Shown here: piece after piece, positions 1-6,967 of the stretch
Layout of the letters: the number at the start of each line of letters is the position of its first letter
How positions within the stretch are numbered: position 1 is the stretch's first letter
NCBI GenBank assembly: GCA_025357975.1
Contig: JANYKY010000455.1
Location: 1 to 9,391 of the forward strand
Direction: 5' to 3'
DNA length: 9,391 bases
DNA from: Gemmatimonadaceae bacterium
GTDB lineage: Bacteria > Gemmatimonadota > Gemmatimonadetes > Gemmatimonadales > Gemmatimonadaceae
Translations under genes and position numbers: made by a program
The notes under the pieces: model-generated
Databases searched by the model: none
The model's input: only the letters and a program-made list of their open reading frames with translations
Told to the model about the DNA's origin: nothing

Positions 1-358
1 CCGCACTATCATTATAGCATCGCACAACCTTGACGAGCTTCAGCGCGTGGCAGACCGGGTCGCGATCATTGACAAAGGCCACCTGCAGCGGCTCGTCCAA
101 ACGGGTTACGACCAGACTGCGGAGACAGCGGGCACCTACAAGATCGCGGTGGCAAGTGGGGCCGAGCATGTGAAGCAGGTGTTCCCTAATGCTCTGGATC
201 TCGGCGGCGGAGAGTTCGAGATCCCGATTACGAATGTTGCGGATCTCAACGCGGCAATCGCGAGAGCGATAGCAGCCGGTATCATGCTTGCGAGCTTCGT
301 TCCGTCGCGGTCTGTCCTCGAGCAGCAATTTCGCGAAGCAGTTGGGGAGACATCATGA
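1..358 (+). CDS. ABC transporter ATP-binding protein, C-terminal part (5' end outside window)
   Basis: This is the end of the ATP-hydrolysing subunit of an ABC transporter; the reading frame is open from base 2. The first visible residues read TIIIASHNLDELQRVADRV, which contains the H-loop (switch) histidine in ASHNLDEL, followed by VAIIDKG, the standard end of an ABC nucleotide-binding domain. The Walker A, signature and Walker B motifs must lie upstream of the window. After the domain comes a regulatory tail of about 90 residues, as is common in ATPases that pair with ABC-2 type permeases. A GTG at 47 lies inside the conserved domain and is not the real start. The stop codon overlaps the permease start (ATGA at 355-358), so the two are translationally coupled. 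The substrate cannot be told from this part. Family assignment is firm. Confidence 0.93.
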   Translation, partial: RTIIIASHNLDELQRVADRVAIIDKGHLQRLVQTGYDQTAETAGTYKIAVASGAEHVKQVFPNALDLGGGEFEIPITNVADLNAAIARAIAAGIMLASFVPSRSVLEQQFREAVGETS

Positions 359-1071
359 CCCGCGATAATCTTCGGCGTTATTCACTGTGGCAAATGCGCG
401 ATTTTGGTCGCGACCGCGCCATAGCTCTCCTGATTATCGGAGTCGCGCTCGGCTTCGCGATCGTCGCGCCGGTCAGGATGATGCACATGGCGGTGACCGA
501 GGTCAGCGCAAAACAGCTCATCTCCGCGTCGCTCCAGCAGATCGTCTATGTCTGCGCATTCGTGGCCTTGAACGGTATCGTGTCCACGGACAGAAAAATG
601 GGATACTACCGATTTCTCTTCTCGAAGCCGGTAAGTATTCCGGCGTATTACGCGCAGCAGTTTCTCATTTATTTCGTCGGATTTCTTGCGGTCATGGCGA
701 TTCTCCTCGGGATCTTCGCGTTCTTCATCTATCCATTGTCTCCCGTTGGCCCGCTCATTTACTGCGCAATTGTTTTTCTCTCGCTCGGCGGAATTTCATT
801 TTTTATCTCGAGCCTGTTCCGAGTTGACTGGCCAATTCTGGCGGGTGTATTCCTCGGGTCTGCGTTGCTGCACTCGATCTGGGAAGAAAGTGAGGGATGG
901 AAGCACATGGTGATTGCAGTGCTTCCGCCGCTGAACAAACTGGCGGCAATACTGCCCACAATCATGGCGGACGGTACCGTCGATACAAATTCCATCCTGT
1001 GGCTGTTCGGGTACAGCCTCCTGTTTTTCCTCGCGGGTCTTTATGTCCTTCGGCGGCGACCGTTCTCTTGA
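355..1071 (+). CDS. ABC-2 type transporter permease
   Basis: This is the membrane subunit partnering the preceding ATPase, 238 residues long. I see about six hydrophobic segments: roughly residues 22-42, 60-78, 101-126, 132-154, 158-175 and 213-232. The N-terminus is rich in Arg, as expected for a cytoplasmic end. Between segments 2 and 3 lies GYYRFLFSKPVSIPAYYAQQ, the cytoplasmic loop style typical of ABC-2 permeases (R-x-L/F-x-SKP). The start is well supported: GGGGAG at 344-349 lies five bases before the ATG, and the ATG overlaps the ATPase stop. Such pairs export lipids, peptides, drugs or polysaccharides; the substrate here is unknown. The M16 peptidase gene follows 21 bases downstream, so the three are probably co-transcribed. 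Confidence 0.9.
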   Translation: MTRDNLRRYSLWQMRDFGRDRAIALLIIGVALGFAIVAPVRMMHMAVTEVSAKQLISASLQQIVYVCAFVALNGIVSTDRKMGYYRFLFSKPVSIPAYYAQQFLIYFVGFLAVMAILLGIFAFFIYPLSPVGPLIYCAIVFLSLGGISFFISSLFRVDWPILAGVFLGSALLHSIWEESEGWKHMVIAVLPPLNKLAAILPTIMADGTVDTNSILWLFGYSLLFFLAGLYVLRRRPFS

Positions 1072-1092
1072 GTCGCGCATTCGGCATCTGAG

Positions 1093-3717
1093 ATGACATC
1101 GTTCATCGATCCGGATTCAGTCAGGCGTCTCGTACTGGACAATGGCCTCACGGTGCTTGTGCGCCGTGACACGTCAGCGCCGGTAGTTGCGATTGTCACG
1201 CATGTCAACGCGGGATATTTCGACGAGACCGACGATGTCAGCGGAATCGCTCATGTCCTCGAGCACATGTTCTTCAAGGGAACAGAGCGGCGCGGTGTAG
1301 GCGAAATCGCCAAGGAGACGAAGGCGAGCGGCGGCTACCTGAATGCTCACACGATTTACGACAACACAACGTATTTTACCGTGTTGCCGTCATCGGGATT
1401 TTCCGCGGGACTCGATATTCAGGCGGACGCATACGCTCATTCTGTTGTCGATGCGGCCGAGCTCAGGAAAGAGCTCGAAGTCATCGTTCAGGAAGCCAAA
1501 CGAAAGACCGACAATCCGTCTGTCGTTGCCATGGAGACTTTGTACGAGCTGCTCCACGACGCGCACCGCATTCGTCGCTGGCGCATCGGGCATGAGGCAG
1601 GCCTTCGAGCGCTCGACCGCACAGCAATGCTGGCGTTCTATCGCAATTTCTATCGGCCGTCCAACACGATTTTGGCGATCGTCGGCGATGTGGATGTTGC
1701 GGATGCTGTTGAAAAAGTCAAATCGCTCTACGGATCCCTTGACGATGCCACGCCTGTGCGGCATCCGGGGCCGCGTGAGCCACATCACGATGACATGCGG
1801 TATCGCGAGCTCTCCGGTGACATTGCCCAGACTCAGCTTGTGCTTGGCTGGAGAACAGCGCATGCAATGCATGAAGATACGCCTGCTCTCGATGTTGCTT
1901 CACACCTCCTTGCTTCGGGACGCGCATCCCGTTTGTACCGCGGCCTGAGAGAGCGTCAGCTCGCATCGTCTGTCAGTGCCTACAACTACACTCCAACCGA
2001 AATCGGCGTCTTCGTCGTTCACGCGGAGATGAATGCGGACTGTGTCGACGAGGCCGCACGTGCCGCATGGGATCAGGTGTGCGTGATGCGCGAGGGTCCT
2101 ATCGAGCCCGCTGAGATGGAACGGGTGAGACGAATCTTTGAGGCGCGGTGGATTCGCCGGCTCGAGTCGATGGAAGGTCAGGCAAACCACCTCGTTGAAT
2201 GGGAAGCACTCGGCGGCTGGCAACTCGGCGACGAGTACTACGAGCGCTTCATGTCAGTCACGACCGAGCAGGTTCACAAAGTTGCGAACCGCTATCTCAC
2301 CCCTAATCGCGTCGGAATTGTCGTGTATCGTCCCGAAAGCTCACCGGTGGTGGCCGTGAGCGCACAGGAGTTTGTTGGAAAGCTCGATGCGCGACGCGCT
2401 GACCCGCTCGACGCGCTGCCGCCGCGAGATATTCCATCGCCTCCAGCTGCGGCTGAAGCGCCGTCACTGGAGGTTACTGAAGCGGGCGTTTCGGTGTATC
2501 GGACGATTAATGGTTTGCCGATCCTCGTGAAGGCAAAGCCGGGAGCGGCGATAGCCTACCTCGCCGTCCAGGCAACGGGCGGGGTCAGTGACGAACCGGC
2601 ACAACTCGCTGGAATTACGACGCTGGTGATGCGGTCTACGCTGAAGGGAACGCTCACCCGATCCGCCGCGCAGATTGCCGAGGACGCAGAGATGCTCGGG
2701 GGCAGCATCAGTGCGAGCATCGGATCCGAAGGCTTCGGGTGGTCCATATCGGTCGCAGTGGAGCATCTCGAAGCTGCTGCCGAGCTTCTCGCGGATGTCG
2801 TATTCAATGCAGTGATTCCGGAGGCTGCTCTCGAGGTAGAGAGATCGGTTGCCTTGTCAGATTTGTCTGCGTTGAGGGATGACATGTTCCGATTCCCGAT
2901 GCGCCTGGTGATGGGCGGTGCGTACGGCGACCATCCTTATGCGCGATCTCCGCTCGGCACCGAGGAGAGCCTTCGCTCTATCACGGTTGAGCAAGCGCGT
3001 GACTGGTACAGGACGCATCTGCACGCGGCGCCGCTTGTCATAGGGGCAGTTGGTGATGTCGCGACCGATGATGTGGCTGGAGTTCTGGCGCGTGAGTTTG
3101 CGGCCCTCGCGCCGTGTGCGCCCCGCGAGGTGTCAGCTCCTGCGTGGCCGAAAGGCACCGTTACGCGAGTCGAATCGCGAGAGAAGGCCCAAACCGCGCT
3201 TGCGTTGGCTTTCAATGGCCCGTCGCGGCGCGAGAAAGCTCGATTTGCCGCGCAGCTTACAGCGACAATCGCGAGTGGCCTCGGCGGTCGATTCTTTGAC
3301 GAGCTTCGCGACCGGCAGTCGCTTGCCTATACGGTGCATGCATATACGAGCGAGCATCAGCTCGCCGGAATGTTCCTCGCATACATCGCGACGTCTCCAG
3401 AAAAAGAGGCGATCGCGCGAAACGGTTTACTTGCCGAATTTCGGAAGCTGCGAGATGTGCCGGTCACGATCGAAGAGCTCGACCGGGCGAAAAAATTTAC
3501 GCTCGGCGCGAATGCAATTCGTCAGGAAAGTGGCGCATCGATTCTGGGCGACTTGCTCGACGCCTGGATGTTTGGGTCAGGTCTAGCTGAGCTCGATGAA
3601 TTCGAGGCCGATATATCCGCGGTCACCATCGAGGATATTCAAAACCTCGCTCGCGATTATTTCCATTTGGATAATCACGTCGAGGGAATCGTTCGCGGAG
3701 TCGGGAAAGTCGTCTAG
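1093..3717 (+). CDS. M16 family zinc metallopeptidase (two-domain, insulinase/pitrilysin type)
   Basis: An 874-residue peptidase that should cut peptides or small unfolded proteins inside a closed two-half chamber. The inverted zinc motif HxxEH is at residues 54-58 (HVLEH), and the third zinc ligand Glu134 (VQEAKRK) falls 76 residues after His58, as the family requires. NAHTIYDNTTYF at 84-95 is the usual substrate-strand region. A linker rich in Pro and Ala (about 435-460) joins a second half with no HxxEH; it reads TTLVMRSTLKGT at the equivalent place. That half instead carries the Arg/Tyr pair, R733 and Y746, in GGRFFDELRDRQSLAYTV, which in M16 proteins helps hold substrate. So one chain holds both an active and an inactive half. 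I see no signal peptide, so a cytoplasmic enzyme is likely. The ATG has no clear ribosome site. It follows the ABC genes closely and may process what they carry (inference). Confidence 0.95.
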   Translation: MTSFIDPDSVRRLVLDNGLTVLVRRDTSAPVVAIVTHVNAGYFDETDDVSGIAHVLEHMFFKGTERRGVGEIAKETKASGGYLNAHTIYDNTTYFTVLPSSGFSAGLDIQADAYAHSVVDAAELRKELEVIVQEAKRKTDNPSVVAMETLYELLHDAHRIRRWRIGHEAGLRALDRTAMLAFYRNFYRPSNTILAIVGDVDVADAVEKVKSLYGSLDDATPVRHPGPREPHHDDMRYRELSGDIAQTQLVLGWRTAHAMHEDTPALDVASHLLASGRASRLYRGLRERQLASSVSAYNYTPTEIGVFVVHAEMNADCVDEAARAAWDQVCVMREGPIEPAEMERVRRIFEARWIRRLESMEGQANHLVEWEALGGWQLGDEYYERFMSVTTEQVHKVANRYLTPNRVGIVVYRPESSPVVAVSAQEFVGKLDARRADPLDALPPRDIPSPPAAAEAPSLEVTEAGVSVYRTINGLPILVKAKPGAAIAYLAVQATGGVSDEPAQLAGITTLVMRSTLKGTLTRSAAQIAEDAEMLGGSISASIGSEGFGWSISVAVEHLEAAAELLADVVFNAVIPEAALEVERSVALSDLSALRDDMFRFPMRLVMGGAYGDHPYARSPLGTEESLRSITVEQARDWYRTHLHAAPLVIGAVGDVATDDVAGVLAREFAALAPCAPREVSAPAWPKGTVTRVESREKAQTALALAFNGPSRREKARFAAQLTATIASGLGGRFFDELRDRQSLAYTVHAYTSEHQLAGMFLAYIATSPEKEAIARNGLLAEFRKLRDVPVTIEELDRAKKFTLGANAIRQESGASILGDLLDAWMFGSGLAELDEFEADISAVTIEDIQNLARDYFHLDNHVEGIVRGVGKVV

Positions 3718-3793
3718 ATCGTGACGCAGTCGATGACCCGAGGACTCATGCCGGGGTCGACACGCGACTTCGGCTACGCCGCGGATAGATCAG

Positions 3794-5338
3794 CTACTGG
3801 GACGAATTCTCGGCTAACCCCTTCTCCGCTCGCAGCAGTGCGCCGACGGCAGAACGATACCTTCCGTTGGCTGATCGCAGGCCACTCAGCACGTCGTAGT
3901 CGCCGGCACCATTCACCACCAGACCCTTGATCTGCGGTTGAGTTGTCGCCCATGCGAGGACGCCCCATAGTGCAAGCTCCTGACTCTTCTCGCCGTGCGC
4001 GATTGGATATCCGCCAGCCGCAAATATCCAGTGCGGTTTTGGCTTGTCTTCGAACGAGTGCATCCAGCGTTGTGCTACGCGCATGTGTGTGTCGAGCGAT
4101 GTCGCTCCGTCGAAGCCGGGCATCATAGAGAATCCGACAACATCGACCGGGGAGTTTTTCTCCGCAGCCCAGTAATACAGGCTGCTGTCGCGGCTGCCAT
4201 AGCTGGAGGCCGACACCCCGATTCGTATTCGATGATTAACGAAGTGAGCAATGTTCGCAGCCTGCGTGATGTAACTCTTCCAATATTCTGGATCCTGCAG
4301 GCCGATCGCTCGCGTGCCTGCTTCGTAGGGATCCACCGCAGGAATAAGGATGTCCGGCCTTAGCCTCCGCGCAATCCGATCGACATCCGCGATCCGTTGT
4401 TTCGTGTAGTCGGCGGAAGACTTGTGAAACTGTCGATCGGCATCCTTCGGATATCCGAGTGACACAATTATCAGCGCGCTGTCGGCGCGGCGATCGTCCA
4501 CAATCCGTGCGATGGAGTCCAGCGGCGCGAGCTTCGCTCCCTCGGGATCGATCACGATCGAGACAGCGTCGACGCCGAGCGAGTCGACGAGTGACATGTC
4601 GCGCTCGAGAGCAAGCGGCGGTGGTGCGCCACGCAGATCGGGCAGGACTTTCAAGCCAATGTCGAAATCACCGTCGGGGTGTTCCTGCAGCTGATCCTGC
4701 GAATATCGCGCGTAGCTTTTCGTCGTCTGAAATGCGTTTGGCATTTCGATGAGTATCAGCCCGGCGATAGCCGCCGCGGAGAGTGCGATGCCTGCGCGAA
4801 TGACTTTGCTGAAGCGCCACCTGGCCGGGAGTGACGGCGACATGAGCGGCACTTGCAGAAAAGCCGGACCCCAGAGTGCTGGTGTACCAAAAAAGAAACC
4901 AAGTGCAGAGGCCTGCGCGGCTGACAACGCCAGTCCGAAATCCGGAGGAACGAATCCCCGCGAGATGCCGAAGCGCGAGAGTGCGACGATCGCGATGATG
5001 AGGTTGCAGACGAAGATCGGGACGCCAAAAAGCGGAGTCACGAGGCGCCTGCTGAGCGCGTAGGTTGCCTGCAGCGCAAACAGAACTGTCGTGAGCGGCC
5101 AAACCCATGCCACCGGTTGAATCGCGCGGCCGTAGAGAATAGATGCGGCCGCGTAGGCGATGAGAAGTGCCGGGACGATCAATAGTCCGGCGAAAGCGGT
5201 AATCGCAGCGAACGCTCGTGGCACGCGGCGGAGCTGCGCAACGCGGCCGGCGACGACAACGTCCCACATGATCATGACTGCCGCGGCCGAGACGTAAAGC
5301 GCGGCGAGAAAATGAAGACGACTCAGGGCTGCAGACAC
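3794..5338 (-). CDS. Polytopic membrane protein with extracytoplasmic (beta/alpha)8-like, glycoside-hydrolase-like domain
   Basis: I do not recognise a named family for this 514-residue protein. Residues 1-200 hold about six membrane segments (near 8-29, 43-70, 75-94, 103-121, 134-165, 182-198). Arg/Lys-rich loops at 31-42, 97-100 and 172-181 alternate with neutral ones, so both ends should face outside. From 225 on, eight strand-like blocks are spaced like a TIM barrel: FDIGLKVL, AVSIVID, ALIIVSL, DILIPAVDP, RIGVSASSYG, DVVGFSMMPG, HWIFAAGGYP, KGLVVNGAGD. Asp336 and Glu339 close strand 4, where sugar hydrolases often keep the acid; no obvious Glu ends strand 7, so activity is uncertain. The start is GTG at 5338: an in-frame TAG lies 12 bases upstream, so nothing earlier is possible. 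It is divergent from the phosphatidyltransferase. The protein is real; the function is inferred. Confidence 0.8.
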   Translation of the reverse strand: MSAALSRLHFLAALYVSAAAVMIMWDVVVAGRVAQLRRVPRAFAAITAFAGLLIVPALLIAYAAASILYGRAIQPVAWVWPLTTVLFALQATYALSRRLVTPLFGVPIFVCNLIIAIVALSRFGISRGFVPPDFGLALSAAQASALGFFFGTPALWGPAFLQVPLMSPSLPARWRFSKVIRAGIALSAAAIAGLILIEMPNAFQTTKSYARYSQDQLQEHPDGDFDIGLKVLPDLRGAPPPLALERDMSLVDSLGVDAVSIVIDPEGAKLAPLDSIARIVDDRRADSALIIVSLGYPKDADRQFHKSSADYTKQRIADVDRIARRLRPDILIPAVDPYEAGTRAIGLQDPEYWKSYITQAANIAHFVNHRIRIGVSASSYGSRDSSLYYWAAEKNSPVDVVGFSMMPGFDGATSLDTHMRVAQRWMHSFEDKPKPHWIFAAGGYPIAHGEKSQELALWGVLAWATTQPQIKGLVVNGAGDYDVLSGLRSANGRYRSAVGALLRAEKGLAENSSQ

Positions 5339-5401
5339 GGCCGGAACCTAGAGTTCGCCATAGATGCTGGCAAGCGTAACTGGTGCCATTAGCTTTTGCA
5401 G
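5339..5401. promoter_or_regulatory. Divergent intergenic region between the membrane/TIM-barrel gene and the phosphatidyltransferase gene
   Basis: These 63 bases separate two genes that point away from each other, so promoters for one or both should lie here or just inside the genes. I could not find a convincing -35/-10 pair on either strand. The assignment rests only on gene orientation. Confidence 0.35.
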
Positions 5402-5944
5402 ATGGAGCGCGGCCGCATCTTCACCCTTCCAAATAACATCTCGCTCTCCCGGCTTCTGCTCGCGTTTGCGTTTGTCGTGATCGGCGGGTCGTGGCAGAGA
5501 ATCGTGCTCATTCTCGCTGCCGCGACAACTGATTTTCTGGATGGCTGGCTAGCCCGTCGAGGCAACAACTCGACGGTGGCGGGCGCGCTCATCGACCCAT
5601 TCGCGGACCGTGTGTTCGTGCTCGCCGCCGTGTCCGCCTATCTGATCGACGGCAGACTGACGAAAGCGCAGTATTTCATTTTTCTCTTCCGCGATATCGC
5701 GACCGCGGCAGGCTTCGTAGTGGCACGATTCATTCCCGGACTTTCGGCGTCGGCGTTTCAGGCGCGAGCGCTTGGGAAGACCGTTACGAGTCTTCAGATC
5801 GCTTTGCTTCTGACCGTTCTCGTTTGGCCCATTGCAATACAGCCAGTCATTCTGCTCATCGGGGCGCTGTCCGCCGTTTCCATCGTCGATTATACGGTCG
5901 CGCTCGAAAAGGCGCGGCGTGCCTCGAGATCCTCCACAGCGTAA
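5402..5944 (+). CDS. CDP-alcohol phosphatidyltransferase family protein
   Basis: An integral membrane enzyme that moves a phosphatidyl (or related) group from a CDP-linked donor onto an alcohol, as in phosphatidylglycerol-phosphate or cardiolipin synthesis. The full signature D-x2-D-G-x2-A-R-x8-G-x3-D-x3-D is present: D44, D47-G48, A51-R52, G61, D65 and D69 (180-residue numbering), in TTDFLDGWLARR and GALIDPFADR. These aspartates bind two metal ions. LPNNISLSRLLLA near the N-terminus and the LGKTVTSLQ segment after the core are also family features. About five or six membrane spans are visible. The length is typical of PgsA-like enzymes, but the alcohol cannot be decided from sequence alone. 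I prefer the ATG at 5402; an in-frame TTG at 5396 would add two residues, and a TAG at 5390 excludes anything earlier. No clear ribosome site is seen. Confidence 0.9.
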   Translation: MERGRIFTLPNNISLSRLLLAFAFVVIGGSWQRIVLILAAATTDFLDGWLARRGNNSTVAGALIDPFADRVFVLAAVSAYLIDGRLTKAQYFIFLFRDIATAAGFVVARFIPGLSASAFQARALGKTVTSLQIALLLTVLVWPIAIQPVILLIGALSAVSIVDYTVALEKARRASRSSTA

Positions 5945-5947
5945 TCA

Positions 5948-5965
5948 CAACTGCAACTGCAACTG
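5948..5965. repeat. Hexanucleotide tandem repeat (CAACTG)x3
   Basis: Three exact head-to-tail copies of CAACTG begin three bases after the phosphatidyltransferase stop codon. They directly precede the larger inverted repeat and may be part of the same intergenic element. They lie outside any coding region I accept. Confidence 0.85.
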
Positions 5966-5967
5966 CC

Positions 5968-6119
5968 GTTTAACAACGATGTCACAGATGAAAAACGATG
6001 GCACAGATGACTACCTGTAAGAAAATCGGGCAACCCGGCTCCGTGTCGAGAGGCTTGTACTTTCGTTTTTCGTTTTCATCTGTGCCATCGTTTTTTCCAT
6101 CTGTACCATCGCTGTTAAC
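5968..6119. repeat. Composite inverted repeat built from ACGATGGCACAGATGA-type units
   Basis: The left arm (5968-6010) and right arm (6076-6119) are inverted copies of about 43 bases. The inner 20 bp (5991-6010 against 6076-6095) match perfectly; the outer parts match with a few mismatches and single-base bulges, ending in GTTTAAC against GTTAAC. Each arm is itself two direct copies of a unit close to CGATGGCACAGATGAAA, spaced 19 bases apart on the left and about 21 on the right. The 65-base loop holds a small hairpin, CGGG-CAA-CCCG (6027-6037). It resembles REP/BIME-type or miniature palindromic elements. The right arm runs into the reading frame of the following secreted protein. It is AT-richer than its surroundings, as expected for an inserted element. 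Confidence 0.85.
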
Positions 6120-6582
6120 GGTGTTTCTTTTTTTGTTTTCAATGACAGGAGAGCACGTCGACGCGCAGACTACTGCAGCGCCTCGGACGACGGCGATCCC
6201 GGTTGAAGGCCGGCTCGACGCGATAGCAGCCTCTACCAGTGCCATCCAGGCTGGGATCGGCCTGACCACAGTGGCGGGCACGTATGTCCGGACGGGAATA
6301 GTGGGCGCAATTGGCGCATCGCAGAACGGCGTGAGCGGCCGAATCGACGGCTTCACCCGATTTCATCTCGATCCGTTCAGGGAAAGCCGCTGGGCCCCGT
6401 ACGGTGGGGCAGGGCTTTCCACCCGATTTGAACAAGGTGAGCGAGCGAGGGCTTACCTGCTGATATTTGCCGGAATCGACGGGCCAATCCGCAACGGGCT
6501 GACGACGTCCATCGAAGCAGGGCTGGGTGGCGGAGGACGACTCGGGATTATTCTCCGCCGGGCGGTCGCGAGGCAGCGCTGA
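5998..6582 (+). CDS. Secreted beta-barrel-like protein of unknown function (start uncertain)
   Basis: A 194-residue reading frame if the ATG at 5998 is used. The mature part, after about residue 57, is rich in Gly and alternating aromatic or charged residues, e.g. GRIDGFTRFHLDPFRESR, APYGGAGLSTRFEQ and IEAGLGGGGRLGIILRR. This pattern suits a small outer-membrane beta-barrel, though I know no named function. A plausible signal peptide precedes it: hydrophobic core LLTVFLFLFSM (39-49) and a cleavage site at HVDA-Q (56/57). The start is doubtful because 5998 lies inside the left arm of an inverted repeat and the whole N-region is repeat-derived. GTG at 6043 or TTG at 6055 would give signal peptides of more normal length; ATG at 6142 would lose the hydrophobic core. 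None has a good ribosome site. It converges with the next gene on the minus strand. Confidence 0.68.
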   Translation: MAQMTTCKKIGQPGSVSRGLYFRFSFSSVPSFFPSVPSLLTVFLFLFSMTGEHVDAQTTAAPRTTAIPVEGRLDAIAASTSAIQAGIGLTTVAGTYVRTGIVGAIGASQNGVSGRIDGFTRFHLDPFRESRWAPYGGAGLSTRFEQGERARAYLLIFAGIDGPIRNGLTTSIEAGLGGGGRLGIILRRAVARQR

Positions 6583-6596
6583 CGCGCCTCGCTGCC
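6572..6596. terminator. GC-rich hairpin between convergent genes (possible terminator)
   Basis: GGCAGCG (6572-6578) and CGCTGCC (6590-6596) can form a perfect 7-bp stem with an 11-base loop spanning the stop codon of the barrel-like gene. It lies where the plus-strand gene and the minus-strand 86-residue gene converge. No run of T follows on either side, so intrinsic termination is only a possibility. Confidence 0.3.
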
Positions 6597-6614
6597 AGGC
6601 GATTGCCTCGGGAA

Positions 6615-6875
6615 CTAAACTGCTGCCTTGACCTTTGCGGGCTGAGAAAAACGCTCGCCGAGTACTCTCAGCTCTGCGATCTGCTTGGGGCTGAGCTCGT
6701 GATATCGCTCCGCCAGATAGGTCATCGTTCCGTCAAACCAGTCGTTCTGATCTTCTGGAGCCGAACCAATGACTCCGCACTTCATCACATGCTGAAACAT
6801 CTCATCGCGCGCCTCTTCGAACGGCGTTGACGCGGGCGCTGCGCTCCTCGTGAATCTAGGCTTCTCTTTGCTCAT
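6615..6875 (-). CDS. Small conserved-looking protein of unknown function (86 aa)
   Basis: I do not recognise this protein. It is soluble, with no signal peptide or membrane segment. After a basic, probably flexible N-terminus (MSKEKPRFTRSAAPASTP) comes a mainly helical region with EDQNDWFDGTMTYLAERYHE (about 41-60), then LSPKQIAELRVLGERFSQP. The single cysteine, C33, lies in HVMKCGVIG. The Trp-Phe-Asp and Leu-Ala-Glu-Arg-Tyr blocks look selected, which argues that it is a real gene. The ATG at 6875 is preceded by GGAA about five bases upstream, a modest ribosome site. It lies downstream of the hydrolase gene on the same strand, but a 92-base gap with tandem repeats and a possible promoter suggests separate transcription. 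Confidence 0.68.
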   Translation of the reverse strand: MSKEKPRFTRSAAPASTPFEEARDEMFQHVMKCGVIGSAPEDQNDWFDGTMTYLAERYHELSPKQIAELRVLGERFSQPAKVKAAV

Positions 6876-6881
6876 TAATTC

Positions 6882-6923
6882 CAGGTAAATAAGGGGTGTA
6901 TACAGGTAAATAAGGGGTGTATA
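6882..6923. repeat. Perfect tandem duplication of a 21-bp unit
   Basis: Two exact copies of CAGGTAAATAAGGGGTGTAT plus A stand head to tail at 6882-6902 and 6903-6923. An inverted TACCTG follows at 6929-6934 and another CAGGT at 6953-6957, giving four CAGGT-type motifs within 76 bases. The repeat lies directly upstream of the 86-residue gene on the minus strand and is markedly AT-richer than the genes around it. It may be an operator, or a remnant of a REP-type element. Confidence 0.9.
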
Positions 6924-6945
6924 GTTGATACCTGAATCTAATCAA
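6918..6945 (-). promoter_or_regulatory. Candidate promoter for the 86-aa gene
   Basis: On the minus strand, TTGATT (6945-6940) and TATACA (6923-6918) are separated by 16 bases. Each matches four of six bases of the standard sigma-70 boxes. The -10 box falls at one end of the tandem 21-bp repeat, so the repeat would lie in the early transcribed region. The match is modest, and AT-rich stretches give such pairs by chance. Confidence 0.3.
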
Positions 6946-6967
6946 AAAGTGCCAGGTCTCATAGGCT

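Noticed and set aside
387..827. A 146-codon frame overlapping the ABC-2 permease
   Set aside because: It is an alternate frame of a clear six-span permease, Arg-rich and without protein-like features.
3718..3793. Terminator between the convergent M16 and membrane/TIM-barrel genes
   Set aside because: The best inverted repeat is GTCGA (3729-3733) with TCGAC (3757-3761), only 5 bp with a 23-base loop and no T-run. I see nothing convincing in this gap.
5968..6119. Possible short CRISPR array from the repeated CACAGATGA units
   Set aside because: Only two units per arm, the two arms are inverted, the spacing is about 2-4 bases rather than spacer-sized, and there are no cas genes.
5982..6356. 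A 124-codon minus-strand open frame across the inverted repeat and the barrel-like gene
   Set aside because: The first part is repeat sequence and the rest is antisense to a frame with a signal peptide and protein-like composition. I keep the plus-strand gene.
6589..6602. A 14-base match, TCGCTGCCAGGCGA, shared with 7477-7490
   Set aside because: One copy is inside the hydrolase coding region and one is intergenic, with no extended similarity around them. Chance in GC-rich sequence is the simpler reading.
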